Assembly: GCF_042680605.1 (NCBI RefSeq)
Contig: NZ_JBHUEE010000006.1
Span: 62,001 to 126,000, forward strand
Source: Allobogoriella deserti
Lineage (GTDB): Bacteria; Actinomycetota; Actinomycetes; Actinomycetales; Actinomycetaceae
Direction: 5' to 3'
Length of the DNA stretch: 64,000 nt
In this document: piece after piece, positions 24,631-32,631 of the stretch
How the letters are laid out: each line of letters opens with the position of its first letter
How positions within the stretch are numbered: the stretch's first letter is position 1
Notes under the pieces: model-generated
Seen by the model: only the letters and a program-made list of their open reading frames with translations
The model's database searches: none
Told to the model about the DNA's origin: nothing
Translations under genes and position numbers: made by a program

Positions 24631-26130
24631 TTACTTGAGCTCTGGTTCCGGTTCGAACCGCCCTGTCCGCCGACCTTCGTGGACGTCGGTGACCGTAAGC
24701 GTGCGCGTGTAGTCCTCCCCGTCAGGGCCGATCAGACCGAGATCGTGTTTGGCCCGCAGGGCCGTCGCTTCCGGGTCCACCTGTGTCCGCAGCAAGGCCT
24801 CAAGTTCCGCGACGATCTCCTGGTATCGCGGGTCGGCGGCCAGGTCGTTCATCTCCTGCGGGTCGGCGGCCAGGTCGTACAGGCTCGGGCGCTCGTTGCA
24901 GTAGTGCGTGTACTTGTAGTCGCCCTTTCGGATCATGTACCAGCTGTCTTTGAAGAAGTTGCCGTGGAATTCCGAGAAGACGAACTCGCGCACCTGTTCC
25001 CCGCCTCGAGCGAGCGGAAGCAGGCTGTGGCCACGGCGATCTGACTCCGTCTCGAGGCCGGCCATGTCGAGGACGGTGGGGTAGAGATCGACGAGCGAGA
25101 CCGGCTCTTCGCATGCCTCTCCCATCGCGAGCCCCGGTCCACGCACGATCAACGGCACGCCGACGGAGCCCTCGTACGAGCATTGTTTGTAGAACAAGCC
25201 GTGTTCGCCGAGACTCTCACCGTGGTCCGAGGTGTAGATGACGTAGGTGTCGTCGTAGAGGCCTTGGACCTTCAGCTCGTCGATGATCTGACCGATCCGG
25301 TCGTCCAGGGCGGTGATCATCCCGTAATAAGCCGCGACGGTGCGGCGTACGTCCTCTTCGGTGAGGCCGTCGATGCCCTGGCCGCGTTGGAAGTGCCGCA
25401 GCGCGGGGTGAAGCGACTCGTTCGGGAACGAAGCATCGAAAGGGAGCTCGATGTTGTCAGGGTAGTAACGATCGAAATACTCCTGCGGTACACAGTACGG
25501 CCAATGCGGGAACAGCAGTCCGACGTAGAGCGCCCAGGGCTGGTCACGGTCACCGCGTCCCTTGTCGCGGAGGTAGTCGACGGCCCAGTCGGTCACGATT
25601 CGGTCATGGTCGTAGAAGCCGTACTTGTCGTTGTGCCCGTCACTGCCGTCGGTGATAAGGCCGGCGCGGACGCCGGAGTTCATGATGTGTGCGCGCTTGT
25701 CCGGCCGGACGTAGCCGTCGAGTCGGTCCAGCAGCGGCGTGCGCCGCGGGTAGGGCGACCAGGCTGGGCGTCGTTCGATGATCTTGTGCTCGCCGAAGCC
25801 CGCGTCCTGGTAGTCGCCGCACAGATCCAGCTTGCCCAGCATGGTGGCCGGGACGCCTGCGGACTCGAGGCGGTGTGCCCAGGTCGTCTCCGCGCGATCG
25901 AGCGGGATGTACAGGAACCAACTGTCGACGTCGCTGGCGTACTTGCCCGTCATGAAGCTCATCCGGCTGGGCACGCACACCGGGGAGTTGCAATACGCGT
26001 TGGTGAACGCGGTTCCGCTCGCCGCGAGTGCGTCGAGGTTGGGGGTCTCGACGTACGGATGCCCTCGGTAACCGGACATCAGCGGGTGGTGCTGGTCGCT
26101 GCAGATGACGAGGATGTTGGGGCGGGTCAT
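24631..26130 (-). CDS. Type I sulfatase
   Basis: A 499-residue sulfatase (start MTRPNILVICSDQ). The formylglycine signature is CVPSRMSFMTG with the modified Cys at residue 52. Metal ligands are visible in SDQHH (about 11-15) and in TSDHGESLGEHG. The C-terminal subdomain ends with SLYDLAADPQEMNDLA, common to glycan and choline-type sulfatases. There is no signal peptide, so it acts in the cytoplasm on an imported sulfated sugar or ester. A Cys-type enzyme needs a formylglycine-generating enzyme, which is not encoded here. It overlaps the DUF624 gene by 4 bp. Confidence 0.95.
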   Translation of the reverse strand: MTRPNILVICSDQHHPLMSGYRGHPYVETPNLDALAASGTAFTNAYCNSPVCVPSRMSFMTGKYASDVDSWFLYIPLDRAETTWAHRLESAGVPATMLGKLDLCGDYQDAGFGEHKIIERRPAWSPYPRRTPLLDRLDGYVRPDKRAHIMNSGVRAGLITDGSDGHNDKYGFYDHDRIVTDWAVDYLRDKGRGDRDQPWALYVGLLFPHWPYCVPQEYFDRYYPDNIELPFDASFPNESLHPALRHFQRGQGIDGLTEEDVRRTVAAYYGMITALDDRIGQIIDELKVQGLYDDTYVIYTSDHGESLGEHGLFYKQCSYEGSVGVPLIVRGPGLAMGEACEEPVSLVDLYPTVLDMAGLETESDRRGHSLLPLARGGEQVREFVFSEFHGNFFKDSWYMIRKGDYKYTHYCNERPSLYDLAADPQEMNDLAADPRYQEIVAELEALLRTQVDPEATALRAKHDLGLIGPDGEDYTRTLTVTDVHEGRRTGRFEPEPELK

Positions 26131-26747
26131 GCCTCTCCTGGGAGCGAGTGTGCCGGTCGGGGTACGGGTGCGGTCGGGTGCTGCGAAGCGCGCCGTCGGC
26201 ACGCTTCGACGGCGCCTGCGGCGGCCACAGCGGACACCGCTAGCACGGCCGGGTGGGCCGTCGACGCGAGCGCGATCCCGACGGCTGCGGCACAGGCGAC
26301 GACGGCGGTCAGCGGGGACCGTGCGGTCAGTCGGACAGCGCGTCTTAGCGCCTCGCGCACGGTGACGTCGTCGGCGGCGAGGCTCGGCAGCCAGAACACG
26401 GTCAGCGTTCCCGCGTTGAGCAGGACGGCGAACATCAGCGTGAGGAAGATTCGCCGATGCTCGCCGAACTGGCCGGAGATGGCGATGTTCGCCCAGGCGA
26501 GCACGGCGGCAGCCGCGATCACAGCACCGATGAGCTGGCTCCGCCAGAACAACTTGCGGATGTGCTGTGCAAACGCCCGCGCCGACGGTGGCTCGCCAGC
26601 CGTCTGCCAACGATGCATAGAGGCGAGCAGGGCACCGGTGGCTGCCGGCATAGTGACTAGTGGCACGGCTAGGAGGAGCCACATGACGTTGAGGTAAAGC
26701 GCGCTGAATCCGGTCTGGACCCAGCTCGAGAGCCGATCCGCGATCAC
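26127..26747 (-). CDS. DUF624/YesL-like membrane protein
   Basis: A 206-residue protein with five predicted helices, starting GTG 26747 (VIADRLSSWVQTGFSALYLNVMWLLLAVPLVTMPAATGALLASMHRW). This N-terminal pattern of a first helix with N.MW and a P.T.PA.T.A motif defines the YesL group, whose genes sit inside sugar ABC operons. The GTGA overlap with the permease gene and the 4-bp overlap with the sulfatase gene show strict operon coupling. The molecular role of YesL proteins is unknown. Confidence 0.85.
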   Translation of the reverse strand: MIADRLSSWVQTGFSALYLNVMWLLLAVPLVTMPAATGALLASMHRWQTAGEPPSARAFAQHIRKLFWRSQLIGAVIAAAAVLAWANIAISGQFGEHRRIFLTLMFAVLLNAGTLTVFWLPSLAADDVTVREALRRAVRLTARSPLTAVVACAAAVGIALASTAHPAVLAVSAVAAAGAVEACRRRASQHPTAPVPRPAHSLPGEA

Positions 26748-27643
26748 ATCTTGCTCCCGGTGGTGGCGATGCCGTCGACGATCCACCGCTGGAAGCCGAG
26801 AAAGAGCGCAAACGCCGGGACCAGCGAGAGCAGGCTCATGGCGAAGAGCGGCCCCCAGGACGACTCTCCGGTCGCATCCATGAACATCCGCAGCGCCAGG
26901 GGAACGGTGTAGATCTGCGTGTCGCCCAAGTAGATCAGCTGTCCGAAGAAGTTGTTGTATGACCAGATAAAGCTGAAGATCGCCGTCGTGACCAGGGCAG
27001 GCCGCAGCAGCGGAAGAATGATGTGCCAGAAGATGCGGGGTGGTCCGCAGCCGTCCAGGCGGGCCGCCTCATCCAGCTCGATGGGCAGTCCGCGAATGAA
27101 CTGGACCAGCAGGAAGATGAAGAAGGCCTCGACGGCGAGGAACTGCGGCACGATGAGCGGATAGAACGTGTTCACCAGGCCGAGACGGTTGAAGATTGTG
27201 TACTGCGGCACCAGGGTGACGTGTACCGGCAGCATCACGGTGAGCAGCATGACCGCGAACCAGAAGCGGCGCAGGCGGAAGTTGAGCCGTGCGAACGCGT
27301 AGGCAGCGAGCGAGCACGAGAGGACGTTGCCGATCACGGCGGCGAGCGAGATGAACAGCGAGTTCGCGAAGAAGACGTCGAACGAGACGCCTAGTTCAGT
27401 CCACCCCTCCGCATAATTGGCGAAGTCCCAATCGTGTGGCAGCAGCTGCGCGGAGCTGAAGATCTCCGTGTCATGCTTGAACGAGCTGGTCGCGAGCCAT
27501 AGCAGCGGGTAGATCATCACCACCGAGCTGAGGATGATGACGGCGTGGCCCGCCAGCCGACGCCGGCCGCTCGCCCGGTCCATCGGCCGGGCGGGCGCGG
27601 CCGATGTGCCGACGGCGGCATGTTCGACGACGTCACTGCTCAT
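26744..27643 (-). CDS. Sugar ABC importer permease, MalG-type
   Basis: A 299-residue binding-protein-dependent permease with six helices. The EAA loop that docks the ATPase is ELDEAARLDGCGPPRIFWHIILPLLRPAL (about 205-233). The N-terminal SSFK region and the C-terminal FQRWIVDGIATTGSKM end are typical of the MalG/CUT1 group. It overlaps the MalF-type gene by 11 bp. No ATPase gene accompanies the system, so a shared MsmK/UgpC-type ATPase must serve it. Confidence 0.95.
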   Translation of the reverse strand: MSSDVVEHAAVGTSAAPARPMDRASGRRRLAGHAVIILSSVVMIYPLLWLATSSFKHDTEIFSSAQLLPHDWDFANYAEGWTELGVSFDVFFANSLFISLAAVIGNVLSCSLAAYAFARLNFRLRRFWFAVMLLTVMLPVHVTLVPQYTIFNRLGLVNTFYPLIVPQFLAVEAFFIFLLVQFIRGLPIELDEAARLDGCGPPRIFWHIILPLLRPALVTTAIFSFIWSYNNFFGQLIYLGDTQIYTVPLALRMFMDATGESSWGPLFAMSLLSLVPAFALFLGFQRWIVDGIATTGSKM

Positions 27644-28586
27644 GGTGCACCCACAACCTGCTGAGGGAGAAGTTGGCTGCGGTGAGTACCGCGATGATGG
27701 CGAGCAATACCCATGCCAGCGCCGAGGCGTAGCCCATCCGGAAGTTCACGAACCCCTCTTGGTAGAGGTACAGCGTGTAGAACAAGGTTGACTCGGACGG
27801 CCCCCCGCTGCCGTCGCTGATGATGTACGCGGGGGTGAACGCCTGGAATGACTGGATGAGCCGCAGCACCAGATTGAAGAAGATCACGGGCGTGAGCAGT
27901 GGCAGCGTGATGGAGACGAAGCGTCGAACGGCGCCCGCCCCGTCGACGGCCGCGGCGTCGTAGTACGTCGCCGGGATCTGACGTAGTCCGGCGAGGAAGA
28001 TGACCATCGGTGCACCGAACTGCCACACATGCAGCACGATGAGGGTCGACAATGCGGTGCCCGGGTCGGCGATCCACGCCGGGCCGTCGATCCCAACCGT
28101 GGCCAGCAGGGTGTTGACCAGCCCCTGACCGCCGAATACCTGCCGCCAGAGCACGGCGACAGCCACACTGCCGCCGAAGAGCGAAGGCAGGTAGAAGACC
28201 GAGCGATAGAAGTCCAGTCCTCGCAGGCCGCGGTTCAGGCACATCGCGACTGCGAGCGCGAAGGCCAGCTCGAGCGGCACACCGACCAGGACATAGGTGA
28301 ACGTGACCTTCAGCGACTGCCAGAACTCCGGGTCCGCGGTGAACATCCGGATGTAGTTGTCGAGCCCCACCCATGCGGGTGTGGTCAGCAGATCGAAGTC
28401 GGTGAAGGACAGGAGAAGCGAGGCGACCAGGGGGCCGAGGGTGAGCAGGAAGAAGCCCAGGAACCACGGCAGCAGGAACAGGTAGCCCCAACGGTTCTCG
28501 GTGCGGTCGGTCCGTCGTTGCGCTCGCAGGGCTGGCTGGTGCGGCACGCTTTCGCCCGGGCGGGGGCGGGTGGTCATCGTGCTCAT
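27633..28586 (-). CDS. Sugar ABC importer permease, MalF-type
   Basis: A 317-residue CUT1 permease beginning after a basic tail (LLPWFLGFFLLTLGPLVASLLLSFTDFDLL). The EAA-type loop is YYDAAAVDGAGAVRRFVSITLPLLTPVIFF, and the conserved IISDGSGGPSESTLFYTLYLYQEGF follows. It pairs with the MalG-type subunit as a heterodimer in the inner membrane. The gene overlaps its upstream (solute-binding protein) and downstream neighbours, so stoichiometry is probably set by translational coupling. Confidence 0.95.
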   Translation of the reverse strand: MSTMTTRPRPGESVPHQPALRAQRRTDRTENRWGYLFLLPWFLGFFLLTLGPLVASLLLSFTDFDLLTTPAWVGLDNYIRMFTADPEFWQSLKVTFTYVLVGVPLELAFALAVAMCLNRGLRGLDFYRSVFYLPSLFGGSVAVAVLWRQVFGGQGLVNTLLATVGIDGPAWIADPGTALSTLIVLHVWQFGAPMVIFLAGLRQIPATYYDAAAVDGAGAVRRFVSITLPLLTPVIFFNLVLRLIQSFQAFTPAYIISDGSGGPSESTLFYTLYLYQEGFVNFRMGYASALAWVLLAIIAVLTAANFSLSRLWVHHEQ

Positions 28587-29935
28587 GAGAGGATCCGCTC
28601 CGCCTCGGTGAAGAACGTGCGGACGGCGTCAGCCAGGGGCAACCGCCCGAACCCGACGTCCTCGTTGAGTGTCGGCAGCACCTGCGTGAAGAGCTCGCCG
28701 GCACCTGCGGGTTGGGGGAATACCGGTCGCGGCTCGGCGGAACGGGCACGCTCGAAGTCATCGATGGTGCGACGCACCACGGCGTCGGCACCTTCGCGTG
28801 CACGCCCGCGCAACTCGGGCACCACCGGGATGCCGTGCTCGATCACGAGACCGTCCACGCTGCCTTCATCGGTCAGCACGAAAGAGCAGAAGTCGCCGGC
28901 GAGCTGCGCAACCTCGGGGGTGGTCCGCGCGGAGATCGCCCACCACTCGATCGGGACGACCATGACTCCGGGCGGGCCGCTCGTATCGGCGAGCGGAAAC
29001 GGCAGCAGGCCGAGCTCGTCATCGGTCAGCCCCTGCAGTCCGAGCATGCCCTTGGCGGACGCCGTGGAACTGACCGCGGCTTCCCGGGTGATGACGGGAA
29101 AGTTCTCGAAGCCACCGCCCTCTGCAGAGCGTGTCATAGGCACGCACGCCTCAGTCTCGCGGAGCTCCTGCCACCAGGCCAGCCACTCGGCGATCGTCTC
29201 CTCGCTGAAGCCGAGACGGCCGTCCCGGGTGAACGGATCCTCGCCGCGCGTGCGCGCGAATGCTTGCAACGCCCAGTGGCTGCCGCCGAGATCTGAGGTT
29301 CCGTAGGCGGTTCCGCCGCTCGCGTCGCGGACCTCGTGACAGAACGCGGTGTAGTCCCTCTGGAGCCACGAGTCGGGTGGAGTCGACACGCCCACCTCTC
29401 GCAGGAGGGAGTCATTGAACACCAGAGCCGGCGCGGTGGACAGCCCGGTCGGGATGAAGTGCACCTCGTCATCGAACGTGCAGGATTCGAGGACCTCCGG
29501 CTCGATCCGCTCGATGAGGTTGGGAATCAGGTCGGTCAACGCGGCCACGGAACCCCGGGCGGCGTACTCCGCCTGGCGCGCCAGCTCGATCTGGAAAACG
29601 TCCGGGGGGTTGCCGCCGGCAGTCTCGGTTGCCAGCTTGTCCCAGTACGGCGCGTAGGCAGTGTGTCGGGTGTTGATGACGATGCCGTGATTTCGCTCCT
29701 CGAACCGTCGAGCGGCGTCAATGGTGTACCGCGCCCGGTCGCCTTCGACGTACCAGAAGAAATCCAACGCGTTCTCGTTCGTTCCGGCAGCGGGGGTGAG
29801 ACCGGCCTGGACGCCGCTGCACCCCGCGGCGGCAGCCAGCCCAAGGATGCTCAACCCACCGCCGACGAATCTGCGCCGACTCATTCCAGCGTTGACCAGC
29901 ACACCGTCCGGCGTGCTGGTGTGAGCTTGCGTCAC
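28583..29935 (-). CDS. Extracellular solute-binding lipoprotein, family 1 (sugar-type)
   Basis: A 450-residue binding protein with a twin-arginine-like signal (MSRRRFVGGGLSILGLAAAAGC) and lipobox AAGC, lipidated Cys near residue 39. The mature start DFFWYVEGDRARYTIDAARRFEERNHGIVINTRH is the usual CUT1 fold. Ligand-site aromatics cannot be assigned. GTG 29935 follows GGGAGAGAGG. It is the first gene of the five-gene sulfatase operon, so the imported ligand is probably a sulfated oligosaccharide or a product of sulfated glycan breakdown. Confidence 0.94.
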   Translation of the reverse strand: MTQAHTSTPDGVLVNAGMSRRRFVGGGLSILGLAAAAGCSGVQAGLTPAAGTNENALDFFWYVEGDRARYTIDAARRFEERNHGIVINTRHTAYAPYWDKLATETAGGNPPDVFQIELARQAEYAARGSVAALTDLIPNLIERIEPEVLESCTFDDEVHFIPTGLSTAPALVFNDSLLREVGVSTPPDSWLQRDYTAFCHEVRDASGGTAYGTSDLGGSHWALQAFARTRGEDPFTRDGRLGFSEETIAEWLAWWQELRETEACVPMTRSAEGGGFENFPVITREAAVSSTASAKGMLGLQGLTDDELGLLPFPLADTSGPPGVMVVPIEWWAISARTTPEVAQLAGDFCSFVLTDEGSVDGLVIEHGIPVVPELRGRAREGADAVVRRTIDDFERARSAEPRPVFPQPAGAGELFTQVLPTLNEDVGFGRLPLADAVRTFFTEAERILS

Positions 29936-30022
29936 GTCGCCTCTCTCCCTTGAGTCGCGGATTTGCGGGACGACTGCTGCGTCCCGGGGCTTGGCCCGCG
30001 GGAGCGCCGCCCGACGTTATAG

Positions 30023-30036
30023 AATCCTATAGGATT
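30023..30036. promoter_or_regulatory. GntR-type operator palindrome
   Basis: AATCCTATAGGATT is a perfect 14-bp palindrome between the solute-binding-protein gene (minus, 29935) and the GntR gene (plus, 30129). AT-rich flanks contain likely -10 elements for both directions. A stem-loop with CGGGACG and CGTCCCG arms (29966-29986) lies in the leader of the minus-strand operon. Confidence 0.75.
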
Positions 30037-30128
30037 AGGTCTAGTACTACAGAACCTGGACAAATTAGATCGGCCAGATGCCTAGCTGTCAAGATTGATT
30101 CCGACCGCTGGAGGAAGGGAGTGGATCG

Positions 30129-30818
30129 ATGGCAGAAGCTGCAGAAGCTATGTATCGGGTGTCAGCAGCAGCGACGTCGAGCGATGAACGCTCCGACGTT
30201 TACCAGCAGTTGAGAGACCGCCTCCTCATCGGTGACATCCCACCGGGCGCACGCCTGAACATCGAGAAGCTCGCGCGCGAATCCGGGGTGTCGCCGACCC
30301 TGGTCCGCGAAGCGCTACTGCGGCTGGAGGGTGACGATCTCGTCGTCAGAGTCCACAACAAGGGCTACCGAACCACCGAACTACTCAACGTGCGAGAGCT
30401 GGAGGAGCTTTTTCAGCTGCGGCTACTTCTTGAACCATGGGCGGCGCGTCAGGCCGCGGCGCGAGAGCTAGGTGGGCCGTCCCGTACCCTCTTGGAGCAG
30501 GCGCACCAGATGGCCCAGGACGCGGAGATCGACGGAATTGACCGTCAGCGGCTGATCGAACATGACATGGAGTTCCATGACGGCATCGTCCGCGGGGCGG
30601 GGAATCGAGCCGTCCAGCGAGCCTTCGAGCGCACCCACTGCCACCTGCATCTGTTCCGGCTCTCGCCCCCGCACCTCGATGGGCGGCACACCGCCCACGA
30701 GCACACGGCTATCAGTGAGGCAATCCTTGCGGCGCAGCCTCGAGCGGCGGAGGCCGCCATGCGCGATCACCTGACGGCGTCCTATGAACGGTTCATTCGG
30801 ACGGTGCCGCTAGCGTGA
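30129..30818 (+). CDS. GntR-family (FadR/FCD) transcriptional regulator
   Basis: A 229-residue repressor with the GntR winged helix (VYQQLRDRLLIGDIPPGARLNIEKLARESGVSPTLVREALLRLEGDDLVVRVHNKGYRTT) followed by an all-helical FCD ligand domain. The metal and ligand residues follow the D/H pattern (EHDMEFHDGIV, HTAHEHTAISEAI). FCD regulators bind small organic acids or sugar acids. ATG 30129 is preceded by GGAGGAAGGGAG at seven bases. Its position across the palindrome suggests control of the sulfatase-importer operon. Confidence 0.93.
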   Translation: MAEAAEAMYRVSAAATSSDERSDVYQQLRDRLLIGDIPPGARLNIEKLARESGVSPTLVREALLRLEGDDLVVRVHNKGYRTTELLNVRELEELFQLRLLLEPWAARQAAARELGGPSRTLLEQAHQMAQDAEIDGIDRQRLIEHDMEFHDGIVRGAGNRAVQRAFERTHCHLHLFRLSPPHLDGRHTAHEHTAISEAILAAQPRAAEAAMRDHLTASYERFIRTVPLA

Positions 30819-30860
30819 CCGGCATTGCCTTAACGGTTGTCGCGGGGAGCGGCGTGTGCC

Positions 30861-31730
30861 CTAGCTCAGCAGGGCAGCGGCCGCCTGCCACCCGTTCGCG
30901 AGGATGTGGGCCACCACGACGGCCGTCAGATTGCGGTAGCGCCACCAGAGCACGCCCATGAGCAGCCCGAACGAGCCTTGCGCGACGATGAATCGAGCGC
31001 CGTCCAGGAGCGGCTGGCCGGTCCCGTGGGACGCGAAGTGCATGAGTGCGAACGCGAGCGTCGCGACGGCGATGCCCGGCCACGGTCCGAGCCACGCCTC
31101 GAGCCGCGTCTGCAGCCACCTGCGGTAGAAGAGCTCCTCCGCAACTCCCGCCGTCAGTGCCGTCATGACGGCTGAGACGAGAAGAACCACCGGATCGATC
31201 CCGCCGGCGTCGTAACGAGGGTTCCACGGGGCAACCTGTGACAGAAGCGTCCACGCGGCGACGACGACGGCCGGCGCCCACCACCGCCACGCCCGGGACG
31301 GCCGGTCGATGCGGACGCCCCCCAACGCGCCGACGATCACCGCTGCGACGCTGACGAGCATCAGGACCTTGACGAGGCCGTACGAGAGGCCGGAAAGTCC
31401 GCCGACGGCGGCGACGACCGGGAACGCGACCGCCACCCCGAGGAGGGCGAGGCTGGAACGACGCAGCGCCTGCGACGCGGTGGCGAGCGCAGGGAGCGCC
31501 GGTGGCCGCCACGGGATGACGAGTGCGAGCGCGATACCGGCGAGCGCCGGTGCCAGCACCACCCACCATGGCACCACCGGCGCACCGGGATCGGCCGAGA
31601 CGGGGGCGCCGGTGGGGTAGACCACCAGCACGGTGACGAGGGAAGCGAGCCCGAGGAGGATGCACACGGCGAGGAGCCATCGCCCCACCCGTTCCGGGAA
31701 CGTCGACAGGTGGAGCTGGCGTTGGCGCAT
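30861..31730 (-). CDS. CPBP-family intramembrane metalloprotease (CAAX/Abi)
   Basis: A 289-residue protein with about eight helices and the three CPBP motifs: EELFYRRW (EExxxR), FALMHFASHG (FxxxH) and HILANGW (HxxxN). The Glu and His residues form the metal site in the membrane. Such proteins act in prenyl-protein processing, bacteriocin self-immunity or regulated proteolysis. The start MRQRQLHLSTFPERVG at 31730 is the first Met before helix 1. No partner gene is adjacent. Confidence 0.9.
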   Translation of the reverse strand: MRQRQLHLSTFPERVGRWLLAVCILLGLASLVTVLVVYPTGAPVSADPGAPVVPWWVVLAPALAGIALALVIPWRPPALPALATASQALRRSSLALLGVAVAFPVVAAVGGLSGLSYGLVKVLMLVSVAAVIVGALGGVRIDRPSRAWRWWAPAVVVAAWTLLSQVAPWNPRYDAGGIDPVVLLVSAVMTALTAGVAEELFYRRWLQTRLEAWLGPWPGIAVATLAFALMHFASHGTGQPLLDGARFIVAQGSFGLLMGVLWWRYRNLTAVVVAHILANGWQAAAALLS

Positions 31731-31816
31731 GTGCGCCAGCCTCCAGGAGTTGCCGAGGTGCCTCAACCGACTCCCGCGGATGCGAGATCGGTCAAGCGCA
31801 CCGTCGCGGTCAGGAT

Positions 31817-31957
31817 CTGTCCGCGCTTCGCCGCGCCGTCGCACGTGGCGCAACTGTCGTCACCGAGGCATCGTCGTTCTACGGCGGATACGACATCGCC
31901 CGGTTCCAAGCCCCGTGGCACAACCTGTGGTGGCTGTTCTCGCCGACCGCCGGCTGA
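31817..31957 (+). pseudogene. C-terminal remnant of a VOC (glyoxalase/PhnB-like) protein
   Basis: The frame reads LRRAVARGATVVTEASSFYGGYDIARFQAPWHNLWWLFSPTAG and stops. This is the last beta-alpha-beta unit of VOC/PhnB-type proteins (usual form FYG.R.A.F.DPWGN.WWL). Everything upstream in this frame is unrelated, so only the 3' end survives. Confidence 0.65.
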
Positions 31958-32009
31958 GCCGCCGCGTCCCGACTCGAAAAGGCGAGAGCCCTGGCGTCAG
32001 GCCGTGGAC

Positions 32010-32015
32010 TAAACT
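32010..32015 (+). promoter_or_regulatory. -10 box of the Lrp/AsnC gene
   Basis: TAAACT lies seven bases before GTG 32023, the spacing expected when transcription starts at the first base of the codon. It decides the start of the regulator gene. Confidence 0.65.
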
Positions 32016-32022
32016 TGGCACT

Positions 32023-32631
32023 GTGCGACGGGCCCGCAAGACCACTGCCGCTCCTGGTGATCCCGCCTTGAGTCTGGATGCGATCGACACCCAGATCCTC
32101 AACATGCTCCAGCTCAACGGGCGAGAGTCCTTCCGCGAGATCGCGCGAGCGGTCGGCGTATCGGAGGGAACTGTCCGGAGCCGGGTTCGCAGCCTCCGCT
32201 CCAGCGGGATGGTGACGATCGCCGCGATCGCCAACCCCTTCAAGCTGGGATACAGCGTGATGGTCTTCTGCTTGCTGAAGACCGAGGTGGGAAGCCAGCA
32301 GGCGGTGATCGACGCGATGGCCCCATGGGACGAGATCACGTATATCTCTTCCTGTACCGGCCGCGCGGACCTGTACGTGCAGATGGTGTGCCGCGACCAC
32401 GAGCACCTCTGGGAGATCCTCAACGAACGTGTCCCCGCAGTGACCGGCATCCGCTCGGTCGAGACGTTTCACGAGATCAAGATGCACAAGGTGTCCTACG
32501 TCTACCCGGACCACGTGGACTCGCCCGACGCCGGTCCGCTCGCCAATCAGGCGGTCCGGTCTGCGGCGACTTCCCCGGTCGACGACGACGCCCGCGACGA
32601 CATCGGCAGCACCAGCGACAGCACGACGTAA
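32023..32631 (+). CDS. Lrp/AsnC-family transcriptional regulator
   Basis: A 202-residue regulator. The AsnC helix-turn-helix is LDAIDTQILNMLQLNGRESFREIARAVGVSEGTVRSRVRSLRSSGMVTIAAIANP (about 18-72). An ACT-like RAM domain with CTGRADLYVQMVCRD and VETFHEIKMHKVSY follows. A tail of about 35 residues rich in D, S and T extends beyond the usual end. Such proteins sense amino acids or related metabolites. The last 85 bp overlap the convergent NCS1 transporter gene. It probably regulates the transporter and the carboxylase operon beyond it. Confidence 0.93.
   Translation: MRRARKTTAAPGDPALSLDAIDTQILNMLQLNGRESFREIARAVGVSEGTVRSRVRSLRSSGMVTIAAIANPFKLGYSVMVFCLLKTEVGSQQAVIDAMAPWDEITYISSCTGRADLYVQMVCRDHEHLWEILNERVPAVTGIRSVETFHEIKMHKVSYVYPDHVDSPDAGPLANQAVRSAATSPVDDDARDDIGSTSDSTT

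Noticed and set aside
25183..26697. 504-residue plus-strand frame opposite the sulfatase and DUF624 genes
   Set aside because: Antisense shadow of two genes with clear motifs; no family pattern of its own and no start signal.
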